64,000 bases of DNA from G963674685 sp964591275 (lineage in GTDB: Bacteria; Lernaellota; Lernaellaia; JACKCT01). Positions 17,017 to 25,654 of this stretch are shown in pieces (positions within the stretch are counted from its first letter, which is position 1; every line of letters begins with the position of its first letter). The notes below the pieces were generated by a model. That model saw only the letters and a program-made list of their open reading frames with translations. It did no database searches and was not told where the DNA came from. The DNA lies in assembly GCA_964591275.1 (NCBI GenBank), contig CAZQAE010000022.1:1-64000 (forward strand), in the 5' to 3' direction. A program made the translations under genes and the position numbers.

Positions 17017-19363
17017 GGTTGATCGTCCCCCGGTCAAAATCAATCTCGACCTCATCGCCGACGCCAAAAGTTTGAGATGACGCCTCGGTCAAAACGAAAA
17101 TCGGAACATCGATCTCACGCGCCACGTTGGCCAGGTGAGAACAAATTCCGCCTCTTGCGCAAAGAACCGGAAAACCTGCCCGTAAAGCGCCAAGCCAATG
17201 CACGCCCGTGTCGGGTAGTAAGGCGATCCCGCCTGCCCCGGCATCACCGGAGTCCTTGGGATCAACAAGCCTTCCGCGACAGACACCCTGCCCTATCCCG
17301 ATACCGCGCGATAAACCCGATTTATCCTCCACCAAATCGAAACTGATCTGCTCATCACCCCTGTAATGAAGAACATCAGGAGAATCCGAGTTCATCCATT
17401 CGCGGTAGCGTCGCCGGCGTTTTAGGATTGTCTCAGCGCCGGGATAATCGCCCGCGCCGCCGGTCAATTCTTCGGCGCAAAAGAAGAAAACGTTTTGGGC
17501 GCTAATGTCCGATTCCGCCCCCAGCTTCAGCGCATATCGCCGGATAGCCTGGTTGATTTTGAGAATGTTGAGGTGACTGGTTTCCGCCGAAATGCGTCGC
17601 CGGCGCACGGCCTTGCCGATCCTTGATGCGACAAAAGGTAGCCAGCGAATTAAAGCGTCGCGCTGCGCGTGCTTCAGGACCGCAAGTGCTCCGCCCCCCT
17701 TCTCATCCAATTTACGCAGCGGCGAGTCGGCAATGATGAAAGAATCGACAATGCTCGGATCATCGACGGACCGCGTGGCCGCAAGCTCATTTTCATTGAG
17801 CGTGAGAAAAGGAAATTTTTTCGACGCGGCCTCTGATCCTTCGTTTTGAATCAGGCGTGCAAGATCGCGGCTCAAGACCATAAAAGGATTCAACTCGCCC
17901 AAAGGATATAGGTCATGAATTTGATCGGGGCTAATCCGCCCGCCACATAAAAATGATCCGACAACGCACAGGGCGTCGATGACAAGGCGGTCATCTTGCT
18001 GAGCGCGGATTTGCTTGTGAAGTCCGCGAATTAAGTTTTTTAGCGTCTGGTCGGCGCCGGTCAAAACCTTAAGTCCCGGACTGCGTTTTTTAGAGCGGAA
18101 AAACATTCGCAGTAATTTGAATTGCGTTTTGCGTGGCAGGTCGCCCTTCCGCAGTTTTCGCTTTGCGGATTCGAGCGCTGTCCAGTTGAAAAAGCGCCTA
18201 CCTTCGAAATCCCGACGCCAGACGCCTCGCCAAAGCCCCAGTCTCGCGAGCGTCCCATCGGGATTCCCGTTCGAGCTGCCGCCTAAAAGCACGCTATTAG
18301 ACATCGGCGTGAGCGCCCTGGTCGCTTCCAGTCCCGGCGCGACGACCCAGGTATCAAGGACCGGAATTTTCAGAATTGGTCGCGCCTGGTATGTCCACAG
18401 CTTGTTTCCGTCCCAGCCCCATTCAATCTGCGTGGGAGCGCCAAAGAGATCGGCGGCTTTATCCGTTAGATCAATGATCCGATCCAGAAGGCTTTCGTCC
18501 AATGTTTCCGGTTTGCCTGCAATGCAGTGTCGCACGCCCGTTATTCGATCAATGCGATATGTCGCGCTTCCACCCTCTTGTGCTTCGATGAGCAAACACT
18601 CCCGGCGACCGGTGCTCACATCCACGGAAAAGGCAAATCCCGCAAGGCGATGCTCGATTTGTTTTTGCACGACAACAGACAATCCGTCGCCCGGCGCTAA
18701 AGGGAAATCGATGATCCCGGCCTTGGCTTTCGAAGCCGACACACGCCGAATGGCTTCGGCCAGCGTTTTGGCGTCGCCGGAGGGCGTCGATTTGACGGAA
18801 AGAAACACACCGGAATAACTCGCATGTTTCGAATCCTCGCCCGCAAAAGAGGACCGGATGATAATCAGGCCGTGATCAAAACGCCGCCCGGCCTGCCTCG
18901 CAAGCCTTTTACACAATTTATTTGTTGACGATGCACGCGCATTCGTCAGCGCATATCCGCCGGGCACATTGAAACCCGCACGGATAAGCCTGCCGAGGTT
19001 GACCGCTTTGGCGCCGTAACGCCGTGTAAATTTCGCGCCTTCGCCAATCCGGTTCAGCGCAATAAGCTTTGGGGAAAGCCATGCCGTTTTCCACAAGGCA
19101 TAGATACTTCCGATGACAATCACCAGCACAAGGGCGATAAGCGCGCGCGTGACCGCGATGCCGAAATAAACACCGATGAGCGCCGAGGCGGCGGCCAGCG
19201 AAAGTGCGAGAAGATAAAAAGCCAGGGACACCAAAAAAACCGGCGCCGAGGCGAAGATGCCGAAGTAAACTTTCAGGACAGGCGTCAGGTCAAAAATGCC
19301 CGGCGCCGAGATCGGCTCGATCAATGGCCCCATGTGGGCGATGGATTCAAAAATAAGATGCAT
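17009..19363 (-). CDS. Membrane-anchored PEP-synthase/PPDK-like phosphotransferase
   Basis: The 784-residue product begins with two hydrophobic segments (about 25-105). A PEP/pyruvate-binding (PPDK-N, ATP-grasp) domain follows at about 130-340 (GAKAVNLGRLIRAGFNVPGGY, IIIRSSFAGED, QIEWGWDGNKLWTYQARPI). A long helical middle region leads to a C-terminal phosphohistidine swivelling domain (LCARGGICSHLANVAREIDVP) with the transfer histidine present. There is no PEP-binding TIM barrel. The architecture therefore resembles rifampin-phosphotransferase-type enzymes that move a phosphate from ATP to another acceptor, not true PEP synthase. N-terminal membrane anchoring is unusual for this superfamily. 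The acceptor is unknown; the coupled downstream membrane/FGE-like protein is the obvious partner candidate. Confidence 0.8.
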   Translation of the reverse strand: MHLIFESIAHMGPLIEPISAPGIFDLTPVLKVYFGIFASAPVFLVSLAFYLLALSLAAASALIGVYFGIAVTRALIALVLVIVIGSIYALWKTAWLSPKLIALNRIGEGAKFTRRYGAKAVNLGRLIRAGFNVPGGYALTNARASSTNKLCKRLARQAGRRFDHGLIIIRSSFAGEDSKHASYSGVFLSVKSTPSGDAKTLAEAIRRVSASKAKAGIIDFPLAPGDGLSVVVQKQIEHRLAGFAFSVDVSTGRRECLLIEAQEGGSATYRIDRITGVRHCIAGKPETLDESLLDRIIDLTDKAADLFGAPTQIEWGWDGNKLWTYQARPILKIPVLDTWVVAPGLEATRALTPMSNSVLLGGSSNGNPDGTLARLGLWRGVWRRDFEGRRFFNWTALESAKRKLRKGDLPRKTQFKLLRMFFRSKKRSPGLKVLTGADQTLKNLIRGLHKQIRAQQDDRLVIDALCVVGSFLCGGRISPDQIHDLYPLGELNPFMVLSRDLARLIQNEGSEAASKKFPFLTLNENELAATRSVDDPSIVDSFIIADSPLRKLDEKGGGALAVLKHAQRDALIRWLPFVASRIGKAVRRRRISAETSHLNILKINQAIRRYALKLGAESDISAQNVFFFCAEELTGGAGDYPGAETILKRRRRYREWMNSDSPDVLHYRGDEQISFDLVEDKSGLSRGIGIGQGVCRGRLVDPKDSGDAGAGGIALLPDTGVHWLGALRAGFPVLCARGGICSHLANVAREIDVPIFVLTEASSQTFGVGDEVEIDFDRGTINRV

Positions 19364-19391
19364 CTATTTAGGCCAAACGAATTGCTTATGC

Positions 19392-19509
19392 TGCGCTGAT
19401 AGTAAGCGCAGCGCGGCATAGCAGGCAAGAGCCGCGAACGGCAAATCGCCGCCAGGCGATGAAACCGAGCCGCGAATGGCAAATCGCCGCCAGGCGATGA
19501 GTGAGCGGG
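19392..19509. repeat. Partial family-B repeats left of RAYT
   Basis: A perfect 7-bp inverted repeat (CTGCGCT/AGCGCAG, 19392-19412) is followed by two tandem copies (about 19430-19509) of the right half of the family-B repeat: GAGCCGCGAA, then CAAATCGCCGCCAGGCGATG. The second copy ends in GAGTGAGCGGG. They flank the transposase at 19571 on its left side. Confidence 0.7.
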
Positions 19510-19570
19510 TGCGCATCGATTAATGACAGCATGTTGTTCATTTTGTTTTGCTGGGCTATGTTAAAATCAA

Positions 19571-20086
19571 ATGTTGAAAACACCGCCTTGTGCATACTTC
19601 ATCATCTTCACGTGCTACGGAACTCATCTCCATGGCGATGATCCCTATTCAGTTGACCGACATCATCGTAGTTTCGGCCAACCGGCCATTGCGCCAAACT
19701 CCCGATGGGGTCAATACGAGAGAAAAATTTTGCGCACCCAACCTTTTCACTTGAATGAAAATCGACGGAATATCGTTCTTGATAGCATGGTTGATTTATG
19801 CAAACGCAGGAAATGGCGTCTTTATGCGACGCATATTAGGCCAGAGCATGTCCACACGGTTGTTCAGGCCGCCGACAAGCCCGAAGATGTCATGAATGCA
19901 TTGAAAGCATTTGCGACGCGTAGGCTCAATCAGTTTGAATCCAATGAGAAGAATCGAAAACGTTGGTCCAGGCACGGAAGCACACGATATATTTGGGATG
20001 ATGAAGGTTTGGCATCGACAATAGATTACGTGATACGTGGCCAAGGCAAAGCAATGGCATATTATGAGGATGTCCCAAAGATTTGA
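19571..20086 (+). CDS. REP-associated Y1 transposase (RAYT)
   Basis: A 171-residue, apparently intact Y1 HUH transposase of the IS200-like/RAYT type. The first strand is FIIFTCYGTHLHGDD. The HUH motif is HIRPEHVHTVV and the probable catalytic tyrosine lies in the C-terminal helix TIDYVIRGQG. RAYTs nick and join single-stranded DNA at REP hairpins. This one is bracketed by related repeats on both sides (19430-19509 and 20107-20241). Further copies without a transposase lie at 25332-25467 and 34355-34489, as expected for an active or recently active RAYT/BIME system. No clear ribosome-binding site precedes the ATG. Confidence 0.85.
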   Translation: MLKTPPCAYFIIFTCYGTHLHGDDPYSVDRHHRSFGQPAIAPNSRWGQYERKILRTQPFHLNENRRNIVLDSMVDLCKRRKWRLYATHIRPEHVHTVVQAADKPEDVMNALKAFATRRLNQFESNEKNRKRWSRHGSTRYIWDDEGLASTIDYVIRGQGKAMAYYEDVPKI

Positions 20087-20106
20087 TTTATATTTACTCA
20101 AAATTG

Positions 20107-20241
20107 CCCGCTCATTGTCGCATCTTCAGCTAAAGCATCAGATGCGACTGGACATTCGCGGCTCAGAAGCCGTCAACCCACTGTGCGGTGATGAAACCGA
20201 GCCGCGAACGGCAAATCGCCGCTAGGCGATGAGTGAGCGGG
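20107..20241. repeat. Family-B repeat (BIME-like), right flank of RAYT
   Basis: A 135-bp element beginning CCCGCTCATTGTCGC and ending CGATGAGTGAGCGGG, giving imperfect terminal inverted repeats (CCCGCTCA/TGAGCGGG). Internal marks are ATCAGATGCGACTGGACATT and GAGCCGCGAACGGC. It is collinear with the copies at 25332 and 34355. Confidence 0.85.
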
Positions 20242-20403
20242 TAAATGCTCGGTGGTTGATTGATTTTCACGGCGCTTACGCGCCTATCGGGCTTTTCCGG
20301 GTGATGGGCTAAAGGTCTGTTCGGAACTCTTTGCCTATGGCAAAGCCGCCCACTTTCATTTAAACTCAGCGCGAAAAATGTATCAGGGAATTTGGAGGAA
20401 TCC
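20242..20403. promoter_or_regulatory. Leader of the S8 protease gene with short hairpins and RBS
   Basis: This 162-bp region holds small palindromes (GGCGCTTACGCGCC near 20271 and CTTTGCC/GGCAAAG near 20328-20345). A strong GGAGGAA Shine-Dalgarno at 20394-20400 fixes the start of the next gene at ATG 20404 rather than the TTG at 20392. No promoter consensus is convincing. Confidence 0.5.
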
Positions 20404-23400
20404 ATGCGAAACCGCACTTTATTAATGGCTGTTTTTGTTTTTGTAATTTTCCCAATGCACAGCGCATTCGCCTTGTCGCTTACCGGTCAAGACCCGCACA
20501 TTGGAATGTTCCAGAATCTCACTTCCGATCCGATGACCTTGATTTTCAACGATTCACTGAATCCGGCCAGCGTTAACGCGGATTCCGTTTTCGTGGCCTG
20601 GGAATCGGATGCGAACACTCATGTCGACCTCGAATATGAAATTCGCACGACGACTCTGAGTAATGACACTCTCATTTTAAGCCCCACGCAAAACGAAAAC
20701 CGGTGGCCCTTTGCGCGGCGTTTAACCATCAATATCACCGCTGAGCTTCGCAGCAGCGGCGACGCGGCCTTCGACGGCCAGTACACTTTCGGGCAAGTCT
20801 TCGTGGCCAACATCCCAACGGACATGGATATCCTGCAGAATTGGGACCCTGGCGATCCGATGGATTTCGTGGACGCCTTTGCCAACGCCAACGTGCTTCT
20901 TGGCTATAATCCGGTTGATCCGGAAAACACCGATGTGAACCGCCCGGAAACAATTCCCGGCATGGGCGCTACGGAGGCCTGGAAATACACCGCCGGACGT
21001 CCTGACGTGATCATCGCCGTGGTGGACGACGGCATCGAAAGTTACGACATTCCAGAACTGGCCGAAAACTATTTTATCAACAAAGGCGAACTCGAACTTT
21101 ATAAACCCACCGATGGTCAGGAGCCATGCGCTCCCGATCCCTGGGACTGCAACGGAGACGGTCGCTTCAATATCCGCGATTATGACCTGGATTCGCGTTT
21201 TATCGACCTGGGCCGGCCCGTGAGCATCAAAGATCTGATCGACACTTTCTCCGACGATAACGACGACGACGGCAACGGCCTGCCCGACGATATTTGCGGC
21301 TGGGATTTTTTTCGCAATACCAACGAAGCTCTGGGAGTCGCCGAATTTCCTGAAGGCGGACACGGCGAGGATCGGGCCAAGGACGCCGCAGCGATAGCGG
21401 AAAACAATAGCGGCGACAAGCCCGGCTTTTGCCCACGCTGCACTATTTTGCCGGTTCGCGTATCCGATTCTGTAATGGGCGAACACAATACGCTGGGCGC
21501 AGGCGTAAAATACGGTCACGACATGGGCGCTTCCGTCGCGGTTTTCGCATCCGGTTCGCTCAACTATAACGGCGATGTCAATGAGCTGCTCACGGAAATC
21601 TCGGATGCGGGGACCGTGCTGATCGGCGTAGCCAGCGACGAGCTGAGTTACCATCACGCCTACTCAGGGTCGTGCGACGATGTCATCAGCGTCAAATCCA
21701 TCTTCCCCATTCCCCCGATTGATTTTCTGGGTTTCTTTCCCTTGCACGTCTTCGGTTTCGTGGAAACTTATTGCACCATGTGGGGCGAAACCGTCCTTCT
21801 CTCCGGTTCTTCCGGTGCTTGCTCTTCCGAGGCGGCAGGCAACACCGCCGGCTTCGCGGGACTGCTAGTCTCCCGCGCCTGGGATCTGGAAATCGAGCTG
21901 TCGGCCAACGAGATCAAACAGATCATGATCATGAGCGCCGATGATATTTATCGCTACTGCGTGACGCTGACCGGCGGCGGATGCCAACCCGGCTGGGACG
22001 CGCACTTCGGCTACGGGCGACCCAACCTCGTGTCGGCCTTCGAGATGCTCGGTGATCCGGCAAACGGCGTTCCCTCACGTATTCCGCCGGAGGTCCGCTT
22101 CAAATCCCCGGACTGGTTCACCATCGTTGATCCGCAAGTCACGCCGAGCGTTGACGTCAGTGCAAATATGCATGCTCGGGGAAATAACTTTGATTGGGTG
22201 CTTCAGATTGCAGCGGGCAAGGAGCCTTTGGCAGAAGAATTTGAAACGGTCGCTTCGGGCAGCGGATCGGCAGAAATTGATGAGCAGATAGCTTCCGTTG
22301 ATGTCACGGCCCTTCTTGCCGAGGAAGTTTACGAAAATCCACCAACGGATTCTTTCGATTTCACGATCACGCTACGACTTCAGGCGACCAGTGAGCAGGG
22401 TGTTTTGGGCGAAGATCGGCGAACCATCGCCATTCATCGCGACGCCGACGATTCTCAAGGATTGATGCCGGGATTTCCGATTGAACTGGGCGCTTCCGGT
22501 GAGTCGTCCCCGACGCTCTATGACCTGGACGGCGCTCCCGACGGGCACCTGGAAATCATCACCGCCACCAGCAAGGCCCAAATTCTTGTATACAAATACA
22601 ATGCCGATACAGGTAAACACGAAATGATGGACGGTTTCCCCATCAACTTGAAGGAATATAACGGCCTGGATAATCCGGTGGATTCCAGCACCAGCTCTCC
22701 CGCCGTTGGCGATTTGTTTGGCGACGGCACGCCCTACATCGTAGCTGCCACGAACGGCGGAGCGGTCCTGCCTGTACACCGCAACGGAAATCTGCATCTG
22801 GATGACAACGGCGATCCGGCGCCGATCCTGGAAGGCTTCCCGGTCTGGTCCGACGAATTGGACAACACCAGCACAGAAAGCTTCGCCCACGGTCGCAGCT
22901 TCGGCGGCTCGCCGGTGCTCAGCGATCTGGACAAAGACGGCCTGCTCGAAATTATCCTCAGCTGTTTTGATGGAAAAATTTACGCCTTCAAACCAATTGA
23001 TGGCGATGGCGACGGCCTGGCCGATCCGGCACCCGGATTCCCGGTTCTGGCGAAATCCGATCCTGGCATGGTTCCACCAAATAAAGTCTGCCGACATGAA
23101 CTGGAAGACTATCCGCCGCAGATTCTGGGAACACCGGCGGTCGGCATTCTTGATCCGGATTCCGACAATCCCGACATTGCAAACTATCCTTCGCTTTTCA
23201 TCGGCACATCGGAAGTCTGCGGCGAGGGTCTGTTAAAAACCGCGCGCTTTTACGGCATCTTTCACGACGGCACGCAAAACGCCTCCGGCTCGCCATTTCT
23301 ACCGGGCTGGCCGAAATCCATCTTCGCGCCCCTGGGCGACGCCCTGCCGATTCCCCCGGTGACCATCGGCATCACTTCCACGCCCGCTATGGCCAGGCAC

Positions 23401-24432
23401 AATGGCAAAACCTATATCGGAATCAGCCCCGTGGCCTGGCTGCCCACGATTCTGGAAATCGATGGGGACGAAACCCGAACCATCACTCTTCCAGGCAGTC
23501 TGTCGGTCAACCTCATGGGCCACGGCTCCTTCGGTCGCCTGATGAATGACGACCGGCTGTATTACATACTTCCCACAACCAGCGCCGTGGATATCATCGA
23601 CCAATGGATTTCGCTTATCCGACCGATCCTCGTGGCTTGGGATTTGGATGATCTTTCCAAACCTGCGTTTTCCATGGACCTGGAAGACAGCAACTGGTAC
23701 TGCAACGCTGCCGTGGCCGACATCTCCGGCGATGGCTACGCCGAAATGGTGACCGGGACCGGCGGTTTCATGGTCCATGCCCCGGATATCTTTGGACAGG
23801 AAACTGAGAGCTGGCCAAAATTCACTAATAACTGGACCGTGAGCGCGCCCACCATCGGCGACGTCGACGCTGACGGCATGCTCGAAGTTTTCGTGCACAC
23901 GCGCGAGGGAAATCTCTATGGCTGGAACACGCTCGGCGGTGCATGCCGGAATGACGGCGCCGCGCCGGACTGGTGGACATTCCATCACGATGAACGCCAC
24001 ACGGGATTATTTGGCGAGGACACGCAACCGCCAAATGTCGTAACGAACCTGGAAGTTGTTGAGGAAGACGGTCAATACACACTGACCTTTACCGCGCCGG
24101 GCGACGACTGGGGATGCGGCACGCCGAAAAGCTATGACATACGCTACGCTGAATCGGCTGACGATCTGCGTGACCCGGAGAAATTCACGTCGGCGCAGCG
24201 CGCGTCCGATTCCGGCTCCATTCATCCCGGTTACGGCGGAACGGAAATTTCCATTAATATTGATTTGGAGGAATCCGGTTTATATTTCGCCATCCAGTCG
24301 AAAGACGATGTCGGAAATCTGTCGATGATCAGCCGACCGGTTAAACCCGGCTCAGGGCCTGAAGACGATGATGATGTCGATGATGATGAATCCGATGACG
24401 ATGATGACGACGACGGTTGCTGCGGCTGTTGA
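20404..24432 (+). CDS. Secreted subtilase-like giant protein with FG-GAP repeats and Asp-rich CCGC tail
   Basis: The 1342-residue product has a signal peptide (MRNRTLLMAVFVFVIF to HSAFA), then a Big/Ig-like segment (about 30-140). An S8 peptidase domain spans about 190-560. Candidate catalytic residues are Asp in AVVDDGIE (about 208), His in GGHGEDRA (320) and Ser in CSSEAAGNTAGFAG (474-475). The HGT and GTSMA signatures are altered, so activity is uncertain. FG-GAP/VCBS-type propeller repeats follow (about 690-1200; for example SDLDKDGLLEIIL, ADISGDGYAEMV, GDVDADGMLEVF). Next is a fibronectin-like region (about 1210-1315). The protein ends in an Asp-rich tract directly followed by GCCGC at the stop codon. 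That tail recurs on unrelated proteins in the window and may be an anchoring or processing signal. Confidence 0.85.
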   Translation: MRNRTLLMAVFVFVIFPMHSAFALSLTGQDPHIGMFQNLTSDPMTLIFNDSLNPASVNADSVFVAWESDANTHVDLEYEIRTTTLSNDTLILSPTQNENRWPFARRLTINITAELRSSGDAAFDGQYTFGQVFVANIPTDMDILQNWDPGDPMDFVDAFANANVLLGYNPVDPENTDVNRPETIPGMGATEAWKYTAGRPDVIIAVVDDGIESYDIPELAENYFINKGELELYKPTDGQEPCAPDPWDCNGDGRFNIRDYDLDSRFIDLGRPVSIKDLIDTFSDDNDDDGNGLPDDICGWDFFRNTNEALGVAEFPEGGHGEDRAKDAAAIAENNSGDKPGFCPRCTILPVRVSDSVMGEHNTLGAGVKYGHDMGASVAVFASGSLNYNGDVNELLTEISDAGTVLIGVASDELSYHHAYSGSCDDVISVKSIFPIPPIDFLGFFPLHVFGFVETYCTMWGETVLLSGSSGACSSEAAGNTAGFAGLLVSRAWDLEIELSANEIKQIMIMSADDIYRYCVTLTGGGCQPGWDAHFGYGRPNLVSAFEMLGDPANGVPSRIPPEVRFKSPDWFTIVDPQVTPSVDVSANMHARGNNFDWVLQIAAGKEPLAEEFETVASGSGSAEIDEQIASVDVTALLAEEVYENPPTDSFDFTITLRLQATSEQGVLGEDRRTIAIHRDADDSQGLMPGFPIELGASGESSPTLYDLDGAPDGHLEIITATSKAQILVYKYNADTGKHEMMDGFPINLKEYNGLDNPVDSSTSSPAVGDLFGDGTPYIVAATNGGAVLPVHRNGNLHLDDNGDPAPILEGFPVWSDELDNTSTESFAHGRSFGGSPVLSDLDKDGLLEIILSCFDGKIYAFKPIDGDGDGLADPAPGFPVLAKSDPGMVPPNKVCRHELEDYPPQILGTPAVGILDPDSDNPDIANYPSLFIGTSEVCGEGLLKTARFYGIFHDGTQNASGSPFLPGWPKSIFAPLGDALPIPPVTIGITSTPAMARHNGKTYIGISPVAWLPTILEIDGDETRTITLPGSLSVNLMGHGSFGRLMNDDRLYYILPTTSAVDIIDQWISLIRPILVAWDLDDLSKPAFSMDLEDSNWYCNAAVADISGDGYAEMVTGTGGFMVHAPDIFGQETESWPKFTNNWTVSAPTIGDVDADGMLEVFVHTREGNLYGWNTLGGACRNDGAAPDWWTFHHDERHTGLFGEDTQPPNVVTNLEVVEEDGQYTLTFTAPGDDWGCGTPKSYDIRYAESADDLRDPEKFTSAQRASDSGSIHPGYGGTEISINIDLEESGLYFAIQSKDDVGNLSMISRPVKPGSGPEDDDDVDDDESDDDDDDDGCCGC

Positions 24433-24496
24433 ATAATATCGGTGATTTTGGGGCAATAGCGAAAACGATTGGGAGTAGAATCTTTTGGGTTTGAGG

Positions 24497-24727
24497 CTAT
24501 TTTTTCAAAAGCGCTATGAATTCATCCACATTAAGATCGGCTTGCTTCAAAATACTTTTTAATGTCCCGCGCTTTATGTCCGCAGCATGAATAGCCACTA
24601 TGACACGTCCAGGTTTTTCCGGATGATAAAGCAGCGCATGGCTGCCGGATTGCCGACGAACGACAAAGCCACATTTTCCCAAGGCCTTGATTACGCGTTT
24701 GGGCGTGACAACAGGGAGTTGAGTCAC
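24497..24727 (-). CDS. hicA: HicA-type toxin (YcfA-like mRNA interferase)
   Basis: A 76-residue protein matching HicA throughout: TPKRVIKALGKCGFVVRRQSGSH contains the catalytic histidine in the GSH motif, followed by HPEKPGRVIVAIH and the C-terminal GTLKSILKQADL. HicA toxins have a dsRBD-like fold and cleave mRNA. The gene lies 3 nt downstream of hicB and is translated as the second gene, the reversed (antitoxin-first) order. Confidence 0.92.
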   Translation of the reverse strand: MTQLPVVTPKRVIKALGKCGFVVRRQSGSHALLYHPEKPGRVIVAIHAADIKRGTLKSILKQADLNVDEFIALLKK

Positions 24728-24730
24728 GAG

Positions 24731-24985
24731 TTAAGCTGTTTGGACTGGGAAAAAAAGGACTTCCGTTTTCGTAACCTTAACATCACTCGTTTCAACAGGA
24801 ACAGGCTCGCCTTCCGCCCTCAAATCCTCCAAAAACAGCTTTATGGCGTCAGCAGCCATTTCGCGAGCTTCTTCCAGGGTCTCTGCCTGCGTTACGCAAC
24901 CAGGAAGGGCAGGAACACGAACAACATATCCGCCTTCCTCCGCAGGTTCAAAAACAACCGTATAAGAATAGATTTTTTCAGGCAT
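24731..24985 (-). CDS. hicB: HicB-type antitoxin
   Basis: An 84-residue protein with the HicB partial RNase-H fold: YTVVFEPAEEGGYVVRVPALPGCVTQAETLEEAREMAADAIKLFLEDL. The C-terminal tail (PVPVETSDVKVTKTEVLF) contains no obvious helix-turn-helix or ribbon-helix-helix DNA-binding domain, so autoregulation may be weak or depend on the HicAB complex. It overlaps or abuts hicA and forms a complete toxin-antitoxin module next to a dispersed repeat. Confidence 0.9.
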   Translation of the reverse strand: MPEKIYSYTVVFEPAEEGGYVVRVPALPGCVTQAETLEEAREMAADAIKLFLEDLRAEGEPVPVETSDVKVTKTEVLFFPVQTA

Positions 24986-25331
24986 TCTTTTTTCCTAACA
25001 ATTGGCGCTTTGCCGTTTCAATATTATTCTGGCCATTTTTGATTTGCAAGCAATTTCCGCACGTGGCAAAGGCAACCTTTTTCACTGATAATTTAAAGTC
25101 CGCGAAAAAATCACCATTGGCAAATTTTGGAACACCCAATCCGTAAAGCCATTCGCGCAGAAAAGTTACTTCGAAAAACCAATATTTTTCGACTTGCAAA
25201 AAATCATCCTGATGGGCGTCCCCAATTTTCAACCCCAAAGATTGAGGAAATCGCAATATGAAGTATGAAAAGTGAAGGCGCAAAATGGCCTAACTTAGCG
25301 CCATTCGTTGCTGTCGCTATTTTCGCTGCAT
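24986..25331. other. Intergenic region upstream of hicBA, no supported gene
   Basis: About 345 bp with no gene I trust. A 101-codon minus-strand frame (24978-25283) runs into hicB but has no recognisable family, start site or codon bias. At 25289-25306 the sequence CCTAACTTAGCGCCATTC recurs at about 34553-34570, next to another family-B repeat, and hints at a larger mobile unit. Confidence 0.5.
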
Positions 25332-25467
25332 ACCCGCTCATTGTCGCATCTTTGCTAAAGCATCAGATGCGACTGGACATTCGCGGCTCGGAAGCCGTCG
25401 ACCCACTGTGCGGCAACAAAACAGAGCCGCGAACGACAAAATCGCCGCCAGGCGATGAGTGAGCGGG
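25332..25467. repeat. Family-B repeat, non-autonomous copy 1
   Basis: A 136-bp element with the same ends (CCCGCTCA and TGAGCGGG) and interior as 20107-20241. Homology with the third copy (34355-34489) continues about 90 bp past the right end (GTGGGCGAGG, then CTGCGCTGCATACCGGACTA), so the unit shared by these two copies is longer than the copy beside the RAYT. No gene lies inside. Confidence 0.88.
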
Positions 25468-25654
25468 TGGGCGAGGAGTATTGGTGCGTGGATAATTGCT
25501 GCGCTGCATACCGGACTATAACGACAAAGTCTTATCTTTGCGCCATTCATGCCAGTCGCCATTTTCCACATCGCTTCCCCGTGCTTGAAATCAAAGCGGC
25601 TTTCCCCTACATTTTCCGCTGCTTTCAAGGCTTTGCCAAAAAGGAAGGCCATAT

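Noticed and set aside
17009..17067. Long 59-bp overlap between the FGE-like and PEP-synthase-like genes
   Set aside because: It comes from choosing the furthest upstream start. The GTG at 17016 has a good ribosome-binding site and reduces the overlap to 8 nt.
24978..25283. Minus-strand 101-codon frame upstream of hicB
   Set aside because: No family, no ribosome-binding site, overlaps the hicB start, and composition looks intergenic.
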